In this document: positions 1-10,600 of the stretch, in pieces
How the letters are laid out: every line of letters starts with the position of its first letter
Numbering within the stretch: the first letter of the stretch is position 1
NCBI GenBank assembly: GCA_019925795.1
Contig: CM034300.1
Span: forward strand, 54,666,873-54,730,872
Reading direction: 5' to 3'
Source of the DNA: Dendrobium chrysotoxum
Lineage: Eukaryota; Streptophyta; Magnoliopsida; Asparagales; Orchidaceae
DNA length: 64,000 bases
The notes under the pieces: generated by a model
Database searches by the model: none
What the model saw: the letters and a program-made list of their open reading frames with translations, nothing else
Told to the model about the DNA's origin: nothing
Position numbers and translations under genes: made by a program

Positions 1-430
1 GTGCTCAATAAGATCTTTAAAAATCTTATTCATAAGTTGATGATATGTAGCTCTAATATTTTTGAGCCCGAATGGCATGACTACATAATAATATAACCCT
101 TTATCTGTCTGAAAAGCTATTGTCTCTTCATCTATAGGATCCATTTTTATTTGATTGTAACCAGAGTAGACATCCATGAAGCTTAGCATTTGATGTTCGG
201 AGGTGGTATCAACTAACTGGTTAATATGAGGAAGTGAAAAATTATCATTCGGGCAGAGATCTATATATTCTACACATATTTGCCAAGCTCCATTAGCATT
301 CTGCACCATGACAATATTCGCCAGCCAGGTGGGATAGTGCCCTTCCTGTGTAAACCTAGCCTCCAAAACTTTATCAACTTTTTGCTCGATTGCTTGATGG
401 CAATCTGATGCAAAATTTCATTTTTTTGGG
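1..430 (-). pseudogene. gypsy reverse transcriptase fragment
   Basis: The minus-strand translation shows the N-terminal half of a Ty3/gypsy RT: a YPTWLANIVMVQNANG stretch, the DLCPNDNFSLPHINQLVD block, then FMDVYSGYNQIKMDP with the first catalytic Asp, and VMPFGLKN just before the window edge. The YxDD box would lie beyond base 1. The domain synthesises element cDNA from genomic RNA in cytoplasmic particles. It is continuous over about 390 bases here but has no start of its own, because it was translated as part of a polyprotein. Upstream sequence (430-840) is decayed linker with stops. Confidence 0.85.
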
Positions 431-843
431 ATTACTGGCTTGCACGTCAGTTTTATTTTGAGGGAGTGCACGATTACTTTAAGGTCTATTCTGGGCATAT
501 CGACTGAACTCCATGCAAAAACATATTGGTTCTTACATAGGAAATCTACCTATTTTTCCTTCTCTTCGTCTAAGAGAAGAGACTCAATCTGTACAGTTCT
601 TAAAGGGTATTCTTCTAATATAGATATAGAAGTGAGGTCTTCTATGGGAGAAGCCCTCTGAGGGATATCCTTATTTTGGAGATCAAAATCTTTGATGCTC
701 AGGATAACTGATAGACCCAATTGAGCTTACCTAAGACAACAAGATTATACTACTTGTTTATCTCCGTGTACTATACTGACTCCCATCGGAGTAAGAAAAT
801 TTAATTTAAGATGAGGGATAAAGGCAATAATCCCAAAGATAAA

Positions 844-1135
844 CTAGAGTGGCCTTCCAAAAATAGCATTATAAGCCAATTCTGACTTTACTACAATGAA
901 CTGGATGGAGTGCATAGTTTGGAGGAAAAATTCTCCAAGTACAACTAGGAGACTGATTGTTCCTTCCACCCATATGGCTCGATTATCAAACCCATATAGT
1001 GGACCTACGGCGGGTTGAAGTTTTTCTATGGTGAGGCCCATATTGAGAAAAGTAAAGTAAAATAAGACATCGACGGAGCTTTCATTATCCACCAAAATTC
1101 TTTTGACATTGTATCACGGGTCATCTATCCCCATA
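844..1135 (-). pseudogene. gypsy aspartic protease remnant, altered active site
   Basis: The minus-strand frame reads VDNESSVDVLFYFTFLNMGL followed by a PLYGFDN block and a C-terminal AYNAIFGRPL. These are hallmarks of a plant Ty3/gypsy retropepsin. The catalytic triplet is normally Asp-Thr/Ser-Gly; here it reads Asp-Asn-Glu, so the flap-side Thr and Gly are lost and the enzyme should be inactive. Its position between the gag remnant (higher coordinates) and RT (lower coordinates) is as expected for a gag-PR-RT order. The family call is secure; the claim of inactivity is inferred from the residues. Confidence 0.8.
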
Positions 1136-1339
1136 TTAATTACAAGTGGATCTTGATGAGGGGTCTTTACTACCTCCAAATTAAAATGGTTAAAAGTAAA
1201 AAAATGATCGATACGATACTTCTTTGGTGTTGACTTTTTATCTATTATAAATAAGATTTGATTATGTAATAAGGGACCCCCAATAATGGTTTCAATCTCA
1301 CCAACCGTTAGATGATTATTCAGTTGTCTTTGTTATTGT

Positions 1340-1900
1340 TGATTTTGCCCCCCAAGTGAGACGAGCTTCATCTCAAGCAAGTGAATTTTGAATAAACCAT
1401 CAAAATAACCTTATCGAATAAGCCTCTCAATTTCATCCTTGAGTTGCTTATAAGCTTCTGTAGTGTGTCTATGACTACGGTGGAAATGATAGTATTGATT
1501 CTGCTTTTCTATATTCAACTTCAAAGGATTAAGCCACTTAATGTGTCAGCAAATTTATTATCTTGATGTGATGGGGGTTGCATCCTTAACTAAGGAAGAG
1601 GAATATCTACATGAAGATGTTCATGTCAAACACCTTTCGACAGTGGTGGATCTTGAGGTAGAAGAACCTCCTCTTGTTGTGCTAGAGCTGGTTCCCAAGT
1701 CTCTCACAAAAGTTGAAGGATCTCATTTTGAGATACTTCCATTTTTTTGGATATTATCTACTAAGGAAGGTCCCAAAGTTCCTTCTCCAACATCGTTTTT
1801 CCCACTAGGATAAATAGAGGCAGATGCATTGCATCCATGATTCATAAATTAATTCCTGGATTTATCTGTGTTGGAGTGGGAGGCTCTCAAGATACGATTG
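1340..1900 (-). pseudogene. gypsy gag C-terminal remnant
   Basis: On the minus strand, around 1430-1500, the frame reads QYYHFHRSHRHTTEAYKQLK and continues DEIERLIR. This is the post-capsid gag motif (CRFHRDHGHDTEDC-like) found in many plant gypsy elements, with its cysteines replaced. Toward 1550-1880 the frame is Ser/Thr-rich with several stops, as expected for the gag linker. No intact coding sequence remains. A plus-strand open frame over 1541-1813 is only the antisense of this segment. Confidence 0.65.
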
Positions 1901-1954
1901 CTATATATATTGGCCATTAAAGTAGTGCTTAGGATAGTGAGATTAATTTCCTAT

Positions 1955-1967
1955 AGACGGTGCCAAA
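1955..1967 (-). other. probable primer-binding site of the gypsy element
   Basis: Immediately internal to the LTR edge the minus strand reads TTTGGCACCGTC. This resembles the TTTGGCGCCGTC-type primer-binding region used by several plant gypsy lineages. A 7-base spacer separates it from the LTR terminus at 1974. It supports calling 1974-2956 the 5' LTR. The tRNA it would pair with is not determined. Confidence 0.5.
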
Positions 1968-1973
1968 TTATTA

Positions 1974-2956
1974 TGGGCTAGAAAATTGATGGCTATAGAG
2001 TTAGAATTTTTCGTCTCAACATTATACAGATATCCAATACACAAACAGGGAATTCAAAAATACAAGATTTTTTTGTGGAAAGCCCTAGAAAAAGGAAAAA
2101 CCCCGGGGCCACACCTAGTTGAAATGATTCCAATAGTGTTTTGATAGATTATAAATGAAAGATCTATCCTATTGAGGACAATCATATTACAACAATCAAG
2201 GGTTGAGTTGAAATCTAGTGACGAGAAGAGATCAGATGGAAATCCGACAATGTTCGATGGTCGGGCAAAAGTCTGGAGTCAGTCAGTGGCCGATCCAAAG
2301 TCTGGCGTCAATTAGTTACCGGACGAAAGTCTAACATCAGTTGGTGGCCGGGGAGAAGTCCGACGATAGTCCATCGACGGTCGGTGGTCCGACAGTGGTC
2401 GAGGAGGAGTCCAGTGGCAAGAGAACTTTAGTTTCTCTCTCTTCCTTCTCTTCCTTACTTGGTCCCCTTTCCATGAGGAATGAGGGGTCTATTTATAGTT
2501 TTCTAAGAGTGTCATGGCCAGTAAATAGGAGGGAGATCAATGGTAAGTTGGGAGTGGTTTGAATGGACGGCTGATGTTAATTCCCTTCATCTTGGATCGC
2601 CTACTGGGCATTTGAATGTCTTAATGATATCAGAATTTGGCGATCTAGGGCTCATTGCATTCACCTCATTGAGCTGCTCAATTTGACTATAAGCATGTCA
2701 CGTTTGAAAATCGTTTGGTCATCCAGTTTATGGTTTGAACTTTCTAAATGCGCTTCGGGTCTTTGATTTGGACTCATTTGGGCTTACATTGGGCCGATTT
2801 GGTGTCGTTGGGTTCGTATTTTTTGAGACGTTCAGTTCGACTATAAGTTTCCTGAAATCAGAGTTTGGATGGTCCCAAATTTAATTTTAGAAGTTTCTAA
2901 CTTGATTTTGCCTCAAGATTCGTGCCCGATCAAGATAATTTTTTGATGATATATCA
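1974..2956 (-). repeat. 5' LTR of gypsy element, about 983 bp
   Basis: On the plus strand the block starts TGGGCTAG and ends GATATATCA, giving TG...CA ends. A second, diverged copy with the same ends lies at 15622-16548; the two align along their whole length, for example around 'tttccttg' / 'ttcccttc', the shared GACTATAAGCATGTCAC segment and the shared AAATGCGCTTCG segment. The minus strand holds a TATA-like element near 2490-2500 followed by CCTCATTCCTC. The right boundary is adjacent to unassigned AT-rich sequence. Confidence 0.8.
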
Positions 2957-4364
2957 ATTATCGAACTTTAAAATGATTAAAAAATGTTCACATTGAGATA
3001 CCAACTCATAAATTGACTTGAAGTTGATAAAGCGAAATAATTTGATTATAATATTATGGAAGTTTTAAGCAAAAATTTCAAATCAATAAATTACAAGAGT
3101 ATACATACCACATATTATTATATATTTATATATCTAAAACATGAATTTTTATATTTACTCATATAATAATTTTGTGTCTAAATAATATATATATATATAT
3201 ATATATATGAAAAGATGTATTTTATTTTAAATAAATTAATATTAGCAATAGTTTATATAATCTTATATACTCACATATCTTTTTATGTATTCAACAGGTA
3301 GTGTTTGGATTATAGCAGACGAATTTGTATCTCATGGACCCCACAAAAGGAACTTGCTAGAGAATCATCAAGATCTAACTCGACAGGAAATTCTGAGAGG
3401 AATCTCTACTCATAAGGATAATTAAGGATTCCCGCGGACTACTCTACTCATCACTCATCATCTAGCAAGGAGAGGCCACAAAGCTGCATGATGATATCTA
3501 TTACACATCATCATCAATCATGCTCATCGCCTCAGCTACAGGAAAGTGTATGTTCAAGATGGTTCCTACTCACCCATCATAAGCAGGTGACCATGGTGCC
3601 TACCATTCCCCATAACGCAAGCTCACTCAATCTATCAGTAGCTCTAGGATAGGTTGTTCTTGACTTTGGGACATTTTCCAACCACTATTTTTCTGGCTTT
3701 GGACTGGTCACTAAACTCACCTACACATACTTGCCCTTAAGCACTTTACACTACATAACCAGACTCGAGACAAAGAAACAAGATCAAGAGAAGCAATCAT
3801 TCATCAAGTTAGGCAGAGTGTGACACATGTATAACGCAATCTATATTGAGCCCTTAATCTCTGTATTTTTAATTTTTTTTAATTGATATGACCCCGTTGC
3901 CTTGTGATCCTATAAATAAGAGGTGAATAAGTACATTTTGGAACTTTTTAGTATTTTTTTTAAATATATTTGAACTACTAGTTTATTTCCTATGGAGTTC
4001 GCTCTTTCTATTTTCACAAGTTCTTAGAGTTCACTTACTAGTAAAGTCCGATATGACTTGACAAATAAATTTGAATCCAATCAATTTCATAATTAAATTA
4101 TTATATAGATAAATATGAAAGTTTAGGCATGGGGCATATAAATTATTAAAATCTCATAAGTTCTCCTTGTTATGAAAGCGGAATTTGTCAATAAAAATAA
4201 ATTAGAGGGTAATAATGAAAATAACTTCGATGGTTTGTCAAATTACGATTCTTAATAGGTTGAAATTGTGCATTCCTCTCTTATTTCCTCCGATGACTCG
4301 CATCTGATTAGTTTAGAACGCACACATCCTCTCTCATTTCCTCTCGTTCACTAGATTCGCCGCG
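2957..4364. other. intergenic, unassigned, with a short AT microsatellite
   Basis: No coding signal or recognised element. An (AT)n run lies at about 3185-3208. Sequence from about 3290 to 3840 is less AT-rich and has the texture of an old LTR or UTR, but I cannot match it to a family. The proximal promoter of the helicase gene should lie in the last few hundred bases. Confidence 0.4.
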
Positions 4365-4372
4365 AAACCCTA
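4365..4372 (+). promoter_or_regulatory. telo-box AAACCCTA in the helicase promoter/leader
   Basis: An exact AAACCCTA telo-box lies 288 bases before the helicase ATG, inside a CT-rich stretch (4270-4350) that repeats a 'tcctctc.tatttcctc'-like motif twice. A second ACCCTAG core occurs near 4430. In plants, telo-boxes near the transcription start are typical of translation and RNA-metabolism genes. Whether it lies just upstream or just downstream of the transcription start is not known. Confidence 0.5.
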
Positions 4373-4516
4373 GCTACGTTCGAGGAAAAGAGCGAGGAAC
4401 ATCTGCTTTTGCTAATACTTTTCTTGTCAACCCTAGATTCAGTGCATCGTCTGATTTGAGAGAAATTAGAACAATTGCTTCTTTTGTTTATCTTTTGTTG
4501 GCCCAATCTAGGCTTT

Positions 4517-4555
4517 ATGGTTTGTGATCTGTAGATCTAGATGGAGAAACTCTAA
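4517..4555 (+). other. two minimal upstream ORFs in the helicase leader
   Basis: ATG GTT TGT GAT CTG TAG (4517-4534) encodes five residues, and ATG GAG AAA CTC TAA (4541-4555) encodes four residues. Both precede the main ATG at 4660 and neither overlaps it. If this leader is present in the mature mRNA, they could lower initiation at 4660 or impose reinitiation. A 5' UTR intron could remove them; that cannot be decided here. Confidence 0.45.
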
Positions 4556-4659
4556 GAATCGGCGTTTTTCTTCATCCATCCACATACCATCCTCCCCGCC
4601 TTTGAATCCTAGGATTTCTAGTCGTTTTCAAGATTTAGTGGGGCTCTTTCGCTCCGAAT

Positions 4660-7600
4660 ATGACTACCACGGCGACGGGATCTCAAGGAAGCGGGCCGCG
4701 TTATGCTCCTGAGGATCCGACACTGCCGAAGCCGTGGAAGGGTTTGGTCGATGGGAGCACGGGGTATCTCTATTACTGGAATCCTGTGACAAATGTGACG
4801 CAGTACGAAAGGCCTGCTGCGGAGGAACAGCTCCCTCCGCCACCGCCAATTCCAAAGTCGGTGCCGCTTTCATCCGTTCAGGTTCATCAGCATCATCATG
4901 ATGAAGACGGGAGATCTCGGAGCCATCAGGTACTATCTACTTGAATATCAAATTTTTAATTAACTATAGATTCCTCCATATTGAACTGCTACTTGATTTT
5001 GTAAATATTTGGTGTCCTTTCTATGGAATTTACCGCATTTTGTTAAAATTTAGGGAAATTTACATACATGCAACTTTCTTTCATGCTATTTACATATCTA
5101 ACTCCTAATACTTTAATATTTATTGTCTCTTTATTACATGAATGCAATATGTGACTTGCTCTAGGAATTTGTCTCCATAAGAGTTGAAAACACTTACCGG
5201 GAATATTTTAATTACTTGTCCGCTTCAGTATGGTTGTTTATGATTCCTTATATACTACTTTGATGTACAGATTGAGTGGTTCCGTTTGCATGTGTAATAT
5301 CTTATATGCAAAAGAATCGATACATTTAAACAATTAGGCTGTGGTTTAAGAAATGTAACTGAAATGTATAAACCTAGTTGCAATGATTATAAAATCCTTC
5401 ACCCGCATTGTATTGATAGTGAATAAATCAAATTTCAGCATCAAGGTGTTAGAGTTAGTGGAGAACGTTCAGGACATGCTTCAGGTGATTTGGGACATGG
5501 ATCTTCTGGCCCACATAGTCATGTACACGTTTCAGTGCATTCAAGGACATCTATGAGAAATCATGGTTCTTCTGATGCTGGAGTGAGTTTATCTGCTGAA
5601 GCATATCGTCGCCAGAATGAAATAACTGTTACTGTAAGTTTCCTGCATAGTTGCTAATCTTACTTTACATGCCACTGTGCATTTTTGTTATTCTGAACTC
5701 CTTATGTCTAGCAAAATAGAAATTGTGTTGTAAGATATGGTGTTAGAATTTTGTTGGAATTAATTTTTTTTTGCATTTGGGCACATATATGATTTTTTTC
5801 TAGATTGTCATAATACAAAATAATGTGTTTGCTAAATTAATCTTTGCAGTCTTTATGTATTTCATGTGTAGGTGCTCATAATTATTAAGGTATAGTTTGG
5901 TATGAATTTTTTGAATTTGGTGCCAAAATATGTTAAATCCTTCATCTGTGCTGTATTTGATTTACTAATTTATCAATTTATTGATCATGTGGGTTATCTG
6001 CACGTGCAGTCTTTTTTTATCTTTTGAAGTACTGGATGCTTGGATCTCTATTTATTCCTTTAGCTTGTTGCATTTTTTATGGTCCAAGTTGGTCTGACCT
6101 TGGTTGAATTGAGCCATTTCTGTTTTGGTGGCTGCTTTTTATTTTGATAATTTGTGATATGCATAGTTTTTCTCATTTTTTTTTTGTTCTAGCTGTGATT
6201 AGTTCTGCATAAAACATTGATATTTTAAATGTCAATTACATCGTTGGTTTTTGACAGATTTAAATCTAGTTGTGAACAACAAAATAAGTTAAGGATATAA
6301 GGTATAAATGAGTTGATTGCTACAATTTTTTTTTTCCTTTTGAAGTTTTAACTTTGTTTTTATATTAACAAATTAACAAGAAGGTTTATGTGGACAGATT
6401 TAGCATAATACATAATAAGATGGGACTTAAAGAAAAATTTTGGGGAAGTACTTTTGGTAAGTAATGTTATTAACGGGAGATTTTGGATAGTTTCTTCATA
6501 GATTGTTTTACGTATTACTACCACACTTGTGTTTGGCAGCAACCTTCTTGTGGTATTTACAAATTTCTTTGTTGAGAATGATATTGTCACGAACACATTT
6601 GCTATAGTGTTTAAGTTATAAAAGAAGTTTTCTAACTTTTTATGGAGGAAAATAATCTATAATACTCAAAAAATCTTTTAAAAACTCTACTTCTCACAGT
6701 AGCTCACAATTAATTTTATAAACAGCTGTATCCATCCCAGATGACCCTTAAGTGCTCTTATATTATATCTTATGTGATAGCTGCTGCACATGTTTTTGAT
6801 AAATGTTTATTTTGATATGTTCAACTGTATTGTATGAGGGCATTGATAAGGTCACCGTCCCTTATCAGGTGAAATGGGCTGATATTGCTTAAATCAACTT
6901 AGTCTGATTTGGCATGGGCTGATGAACCCGAAGACTAACTTTTTTCCCTTAGGCTGCAGATGAAACTTTGTTTTACCATGGATATGCTGGTTGGTGGCTT
7001 GATGGATGGATATTAGTTTTGTTACACTCTTGATTTTTTTGAGCAGTCAATATGTTGGGATAATGTGCGGCTCTAGGTAGGCTTTTGTTCAAAAAGCATG
7101 TCTACAGAAGTGCTGATCCTTTTACCGATTGATTTAGGTTATATTGAGGTCTGTTTGAGTTTTTATACTTGAGCATTGTAGATTTTGAGGGTCTTCTTTA
7201 ATGCATGCATATAAGAACTCAAATTCACTTTTCAGTATAGAAAGGCAGAAATAAATTGTTCGCTTGATAGGTTGCATTTATATTCTCATGTTTTTTCATG
7301 CTCAGTTTATTCCCTTGAAGTAAGAAGTTGATTTAGTTTGACCTTCCTTCCTTTGCTAGTTTATGTCAAATTTTCGAGATCATTAACAAGCTATATTTTT
7401 AATATTCATCAGGGAGATGATATTCCTGCTCCATACATGACATTTGAGTCTTCAGGTTTTCCACCTGAAATTTTGAAAGAGGTTTGTCTCACTGACATAT
7501 TTTGAATTTTTTAAGGTTTTTATTTGCCGGCATTGCATAATGTAAGTTTTCAGTGCTTTTAACTTGGCTTGCATGATGTAATCTATATTCACTTGCAGGA

Positions 7601-10600
7601 GGTTCCATTTATACTTTCAGATTTATGTACATTTATTTTTCTTTCCATTTTGTACTTCTTTGTAGCAGGTGCGATATTTGCTCCAGGGAGGAGCTAATGT
7701 CGTACTGTGATGCGTTTTGCTGCCCTCTTTTGTGAGGGCTGCATATAGCTGGAGCAACCTTTATGGTGGACTGTTTTCTGGAAGGGCTTTCCAAGGTACC
7801 AGTTCTCTAGCTGCTGCCCTCTTTTGGGTGGCTTGCATGTAGCTGGAGTCCTTGTGGTGGACCAATTGTTGGGGCGCCTTCCAAGTCACCAGTCTTGTGG
7901 CTGGGCTGCTTCTGCGATTTGGTTCAGGCTGCCACTCAGGCAATCAAGAAGGCCCTTTCTCCGGCTCCAGCTTGCATCTGCAAGCAGTTGTCTGCTCTCA
8001 GAGGACACACGTTTTCTGGCATTAGCTAAATCCTCCAGTTAACTTCCAAATATGACAAGTATAGAAAAAAGAACCAAGTGATTATAGACTTAAAGAATGG
8101 TACTCCTCATGGAGGGTTGTGGGTTTTTGCTTTTCCAGGTACACCGTGCAGGTTTCTCTTTTCCTACTCCAATTCAGGCTCAGTCATGGCCCATTGCATT
8201 ACAAAGCCGTGATGTTGTAGCCATTGCAAAGACAGGCTCTGGGAAAACAATTGGTTATCTCTTTCCAGGGTTTGTACATCTTAAACGAATTCATAACAAC
8301 CCCAAAATGGGACCAACTGTGCTAGTTCTTTCACCCACTAGAGAACTGGCAACTCAGATACAAGATGAGGCTGAGAAGTTTGGGAGATCATCAAGAATTT
8401 CTTGCACGGTTAGTTCCCTCTATTCTTCCCTCTCTTTGCGTTTATGCATGTTTGCTCATACGCATGCATGTTTAATTGTGAGCTTGCTTTTTGTTATTCT
8501 TTGGTGTGATGTATATTTGTGTTTGTGGTGCTTTTGAGCCTTGTATTGGGATATATACGTCATAGTTACTGTTTTTATTGTGCGTTGTTTGAAATCCCTT
8601 ACACTGAGGCATGCTGGCTATTATTTGTTCTTATGCTTCGTTTGCATTGAAATCTCCTATGCTTGATAGATATTACATTGATTATGACTTGTGTTCCAGT
8701 TAGCTATATTACGAATTTAAGATCATTTTTTCCTCTTGGCCCGTGCAAATGTGTATGACAGCTTTTAAGTCTGTGTAACTCTTATAAATCTGCATCATTT
8801 GTTGCTTAAAAACCCTCTTGATTGGAACTTGCTTTAACTTATTTTCCTTGTGTAGCAGTTGCCAGATTTTATTTAACTCTTTGAAACATATGGATAAATT
8901 TGGTGATTAAATCCTTTTGGATTGAAACATGCTATGTGGTACTAGTTATTCTGAGGTTACAATGTACATTTAGGTTTCTTTTCATAGTAGCTTAGTAAGG
9001 TCTTTTTCTTTCCCTTCTTTCCCTAAAACAGCTTGGCTGCCATTTGACATTTAGAAATGGTTTATTGCATATATTTATAATTCACTTCTTATTTGAAATC
9101 TAATTAGTGCTTTAAAGTCTTAAGATACGGGCATGACATTACTATATATATGGCTAACTAATATTGTGTAATTAAAACACAATATTAGTATTTTCTATTA
9201 AGTACAATATTATTTATTTCCCAAGCATATTGATAGCAAAAAGAAAGTACATGATTAGTTACAATTAAATTTCAAAAATTCATCAACATCCACATCAAGC
9301 CTTTATCTCACTATGTGAGGTTAGGTACATAAATCTTTTTTCCATTGTCCTGTTAAGAGTCAAATTCTCATTGTATCTAATAAAAAATATTATTTCTAAT
9401 ATTTTCTAGCCAAGTCTTTTTAGGTCTACCTCTACCTTTCTTAACATAGGCCAAATCTAATATATCTACTCTCCTAATTGGGTCATCGGAAGGCCGACAT
9501 TTTATGTGACCAAACCATTTAAGGTGACTCTCTTTAATCTTTTATCTGCCACTTGAGCTTGAGCTACTCCAATCTTTTCACGTATATGCTTGTTTCGCTT
9601 TCTGTCTCTAAGAGTCAAGCCACTAATCCACTTGAGCATCCTCATCTCTGCAACACTTAATTTTATGCTTTTCTTTTAATGGCCAATATCACACCAATAT
9701 TAGCTTTAAGATTATTATTAATTCATTTAGTAACTAATTTAGAAGTCATTCTCATATTCACAGTAAAAACACTTCAGAATAAAAAACAACCTAAAGCTGC
9801 ATTTAATAACATGGTTATCTTAGTAAACTTAAAATATCATAATAACATCTTAATGAGAATAATTTCTTCTTTGACAAGAAACGAACAAAAAATAAGAAAT
9901 AATAATAAATTTGAAAATAGGGTTAAAGATGAAACTCATAGAAGTTAATGCTGTTAACATTTTGCCATACCTGAGAGGTGAGAAAGGGCAGTATGTTTGG
10001 TAGAGAAGAAGCTTTGACACTCTTCACGCATGGCAAAAGAGCAAGATATGAGAGCTCCACTCCTTGTGTGGTCCCGACAATATAGGACACATCTCTTGAG
10101 AATGTCAAAGAGTAACTCGTGCTGCTGAACATTTGGGCGATGCAAACAAAGTGCTAATGTTGTGTATTTTAAAGAGTAATCAAGGAGAGTAAGGACCTGA
10201 GTGGTTGGAATGTTAATGCTGAAAGTGGAGTGGAAGACAAAGTGAGGGTTATGGTAGTGAAAGATTGTTTTTTTAAGTAAATCATTCTGTTCTATAAACC
10301 AGACCACCAACCTGAATGAGTACTAGGCTGCAAACCTTAAATCATGTCCATTATGCATTGCTAGTGTTGCTATCCTGTTGGGCCATGTTTGGCCAGTGTC
10401 CAACCCTAACTTTGGCTTGAAACATCTCCAATATAGCTTGTTAGACATTATATATATATATATATATATATATAGCTTGTTAGACACATGTCGGGAGGCA
10501 TGTCCTAATTTAATAGCTGTCCAACATGTTAACAGCACAAACACAAAAGACATTTTCATGTGTTGTGCTTCACAGATGTACTCATGTACTCTCATTTGTG

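Larger units (their letters stand above)
1..2956 (-). mobile_element. Ty3/gypsy retrotransposon fragment, truncated by window edge
   Basis: Read on the minus strand, this stretch gives in order a 5' LTR (2956-1974), a primer-binding-like site, gag remnants, an aspartic protease and the start of a reverse transcriptase that runs off the window at base 1. This is the order of a Ty3/gypsy polyprotein. Stops and frameshifts break every domain, so it is a dead copy. The LTR carries a TATA-like CTATAAATAG on the minus strand near 2490-2500, consistent with minus-strand transcription. The lineage is probably Tat-like or a neighbour, judged from the RT and protease wording; this is inference. Confidence 0.85.

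Noticed and set aside
4524..4712. Longer upstream reading frame overlapping the helicase start
   Set aside because: It begins with GTG, not ATG, and has no recognisable protein character. Only the two ATG mini-uORFs were kept.
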